Assembly: GCF_017114865.1 (NCBI RefSeq)
Contig: NZ_JADEYH010000031.1
Span: forward strand, 1-53,957
Source: Streptomyces verrucosisporus
GTDB lineage: Bacteria > Actinomycetota > Actinomycetes > Streptomycetales > Streptomycetaceae
Reading direction: 5' to 3'
Length of the DNA stretch: 53,957 nt
Of the stretch, positions 52,586 to 53,957 are shown one piece after another. The first letter of the stretch is position 1. Each line of letters starts with the position of its first letter. Made by a program: the position numbers and the translations under genes. The notes beneath the pieces are model-generated. The model had not been told where the DNA came from. It was given only the letters and a program-made list of their open reading frames with translations, and did no database searches.

Positions 52586-53200
52586 CTAACGGTAGGAAAC
52601 GATCAGGCGGGACAGGTGCTGGCCCGCCACCTCCAGGGGCCGGCTGCTGCGGGAGACCTGGGCGGCCAGTTCCGCGCCCTCCAGCGTACTGATCACCGTG
52701 TGGGCGAGGTCGCGGGCGTCGCTCTCGCCGATACCGGATTCCAGGAGCCGGTCGAAGACGACGCCGCGCCAACGGGCGAAGGCGTCCGCCGCGGCCGCCT
52801 GGATGTCCGGCAGCCGGCCCACGGTGCCCAGGGCGGTGGTGGTGATCGGGCAGCCATCGGCCCAGTCGGAGGCGCGCAGGCTCTCCGCCAGGTTCCGTGT
52901 GAGCACGATCACCGCCCTCTCCGGGTCGGGGTCGCTGGCCAGTGCGGACCTCAGGAGTTCGACGAACTCCTGGTCCCCGCGGCTGATGGCCGCGAGGGCC
53001 AGCTCCTGTTTGCCACCGGGGAAGAAGTGGTAGACGGAGCCGAGCGTGGCCTGGGACTCCTGCGAGATCTGTTTGATGCCCGTGCCGTCGTAGCCCTGGC
53101 GTTGCATGAGCCGCGAGGCCGCGCGGATGATGCGTTCCCGCGTCGCGGGCACCGGCTCCTCGGCGGCTGCCGATCCACTCATACCGTCCGTTGGCTTCAT
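52586..53200 (-). CDS. TetR/AcrR-family transcriptional regulator
   Basis: 204 aa from ATG 53200 (a GTG at 53206 is also possible). The HTH spans about residues 20-65: TRERIIRAASRLMQRQGYDGTGI, then KQISQESQATLGSVYHFFPGGKQEL. The C-terminal ligand domain resembles the YxaF/LmrA group (CPITTTALGTVGRLPDIQAAAADAF, TVISTLEGAELAAQVSRSSRPLEVAG). It probably represses a nearby oxidoreductase or transporter gene. The adjacent amine-oxidase gene lies on the same strand, about 110 nt upstream. Confidence 0.92.
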   Translation of the reverse strand: MKPTDGMSGSAAAEEPVPATRERIIRAASRLMQRQGYDGTGIKQISQESQATLGSVYHFFPGGKQELALAAISRGDQEFVELLRSALASDPDPERAVIVLTRNLAESLRASDWADGCPITTTALGTVGRLPDIQAAAADAFARWRGVVFDRLLESGIGESDARDLAHTVISTLEGAELAAQVSRSSRPLEVAGQHLSRLIVSYR

Positions 53201-53307
53201 CTTCACCCCGTCAATGGTATCAGTAGAGCGTTCTTTTCAGCAGGATGCGCGGGGAAGCGCTCCGGCTGTCGGTTCCGGCCGGCCGCCGGGAGGCCCGGGG
53301 ACACGGC

Positions 53308-53957
53308 TCAGACGAGGGCGGACACCTGCCGCGCCGCGCGCAGCCCCGTCTCCACCGCACCTTCGATGAAGGCGCCGTTCCAGCCGGAGGCGATGTCGGA
53401 GCCCGCGAAGACCAGACGGCCGTACGGCTGCTGGAGCGCGGGCAGCTGTCGCAGCAGCTGAGTCGGACGCCGCAGGCCCCAGCCGCCGCGGGAATAGCGG
53501 TCGGCGCCCCACTGCTGGGCGCAGTAGCTGACGATGGTGGCGCCCGGTATGTAGGTGCGCACGGCCGCCTGCACCGCCGCCTTGTCCGCCACGTTCAGGG
53601 ACGAGCCGGCGAAGCCGATCATCAGTCGGCCGCCACCGGGCAGCTCCTGTTGCGGGATCATCAGCGGCAGGGGGGAGTTCTCGGTGCCCTGCGCGTACAC
53701 CGCGTCCACGCTGCCGCTCAGATGCATCCAGATCTTGGTCGGCAGAGCGACGCCCACGCCCTCGGTGGTGGCGGCGGTGTGAGCGCTGGGCAGCGCCGGG
53801 CTGAACTGGATGCTCCTCCACACGTTCACCGGCGTCGCCACCACCACGGCGTCGGCCTTGAGCACCTGGCCGCTGACGAGCTGGACCTGAACACCGGTCG
53901 AGGTGCTGGCCACCGCGGTGACCGGCGAGGACAGCATGAGGGTGATACCGGGGGTGG
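53308..53957 (-). CDS. Flavin-containing amine oxidase, C-terminal part, cut by the window edge
   Basis: The last about 216 codons are visible. LVSGQVLKADAVVVATPVNVWRSI is the typical mid-protein strand-loop of FAD amine oxidases, followed by LMIPQQELPGGGRLMIGFAG and W-G-A-DRYSRGGWG. The closing FAD-binding motif is GRLVFAGSDIASGWNGAFIEGAVETGLRAA. It would oxidise amines to imines/aldehydes with H2O2. The N-terminal dinucleotide-binding domain is outside the window. Confidence 0.9.
   Translation of the reverse strand, partial: TPGITLMLSSPVTAVASTSTGVQVQLVSGQVLKADAVVVATPVNVWRSIQFSPALPSAHTAATTEGVGVALPTKIWMHLSGSVDAVYAQGTENSPLPLMIPQQELPGGGRLMIGFAGSSLNVADKAAVQAAVRTYIPGATIVSYCAQQWGADRYSRGGWGLRRPTQLLRQLPALQQPYGRLVFAGSDIASGWNGAFIEGAVETGLRAARQVSALV

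Overview
The window is high-GC actinobacterial DNA, almost certainly from a Streptomyces chromosome. Signs include dense GC-rich genes with GTG/TTG starts and 4-base stop/start overlaps, XRE-DUF397 pairs, SARP regulators, a HAIR-type dnaK promoter, a rifamycin monooxygenase with its upstream element, and a CebR box. No rRNA, tRNA or CRISPR array was seen.

Layout. (1) 1-3.2 kb: 5' part of dnaK running off the left edge, with an HspR-type operator, then an XRE-DUF397 pair and a small membrane protein. (2) 3.3-24.4 kb: a complete nosiheptide-type thiopeptide cluster (nosA to nosP). The precursor nosM ends in SCTTCECCCSCSS, the nosiheptide core. nosM-nosN-nosO, an L11-like gene and the SARP gene nosP lie on the minus strand; nosL-K-J-I-H-G-F-E-D-C-B-A run on the plus strand from a shared divergent promoter region. 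The cluster edges hold remnants: an IS630 fragment, an IS4 fragment touching the end of nosO, a truncated MarR gene, and two diverged copies of the 3' end of one gene family about 21 kb apart. (3) 24.8-34.6 kb: accessory genes, including an epoxide hydrolase, an EACC1-like protein paired with a caspase-WD40 protein, a TPR protein, a MerR/beta-clamp fusion, a decayed VOC gene, rifampin monooxygenase with its RAE, and a membrane-fused spermidine synthase-like gene with an octanucleotide repeat. (4) 34.8-37.9 kb: cobalamin riboswitch and cobalt ECF transporter cbiMNQO. (5) 38.2-39.0 kb: a thiostrepton/nosiheptide-resistance 23S rRNA methyltransferase (Tsr type), the probable self-resistance gene, 14 kb beyond nosA. 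(6) 39.4-43.8 kb: secreted GH62 arabinofuranosidase, an AA10 LPMO behind a perfect CebR box, and an RTX-repeat protein. (7) 44.2-52.2 kb: a decaying secondary-metabolism patch with a type II thioesterase, a KASIII-like protein lacking the usual Cys, an IS701-like transposase relative, two SARP genes with frame breaks in C-tracts, and an IS110 element that seems to truncate the second SARP gene. (8) 52.2-53.96 kb: small genes, a TetR regulator and a flavin amine oxidase running off the right edge.

How the genes fit. NosP is expected to drive the divergent nosM/nosL region. NosE/NosD dehydrate Ser/Thr, NosH/NosG/NosF make thiazoles, NosO forms the pyridine macrocycle, NosL/I/J/K make and load 3-methyl-2-indolic acid, NosN closes the side ring, NosB/NosC hydroxylate and NosA trims the C-terminus to the amide. 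The Tsr-type enzyme would protect the ribosome at A1067. The small L11 N-terminal-domain homologue inside the cluster, with the thiopeptide-contact prolines replaced, is the most unusual component. Functional assignments for nos genes come from known nosiheptide biology; the placement and oddities described here were read from the sequence.
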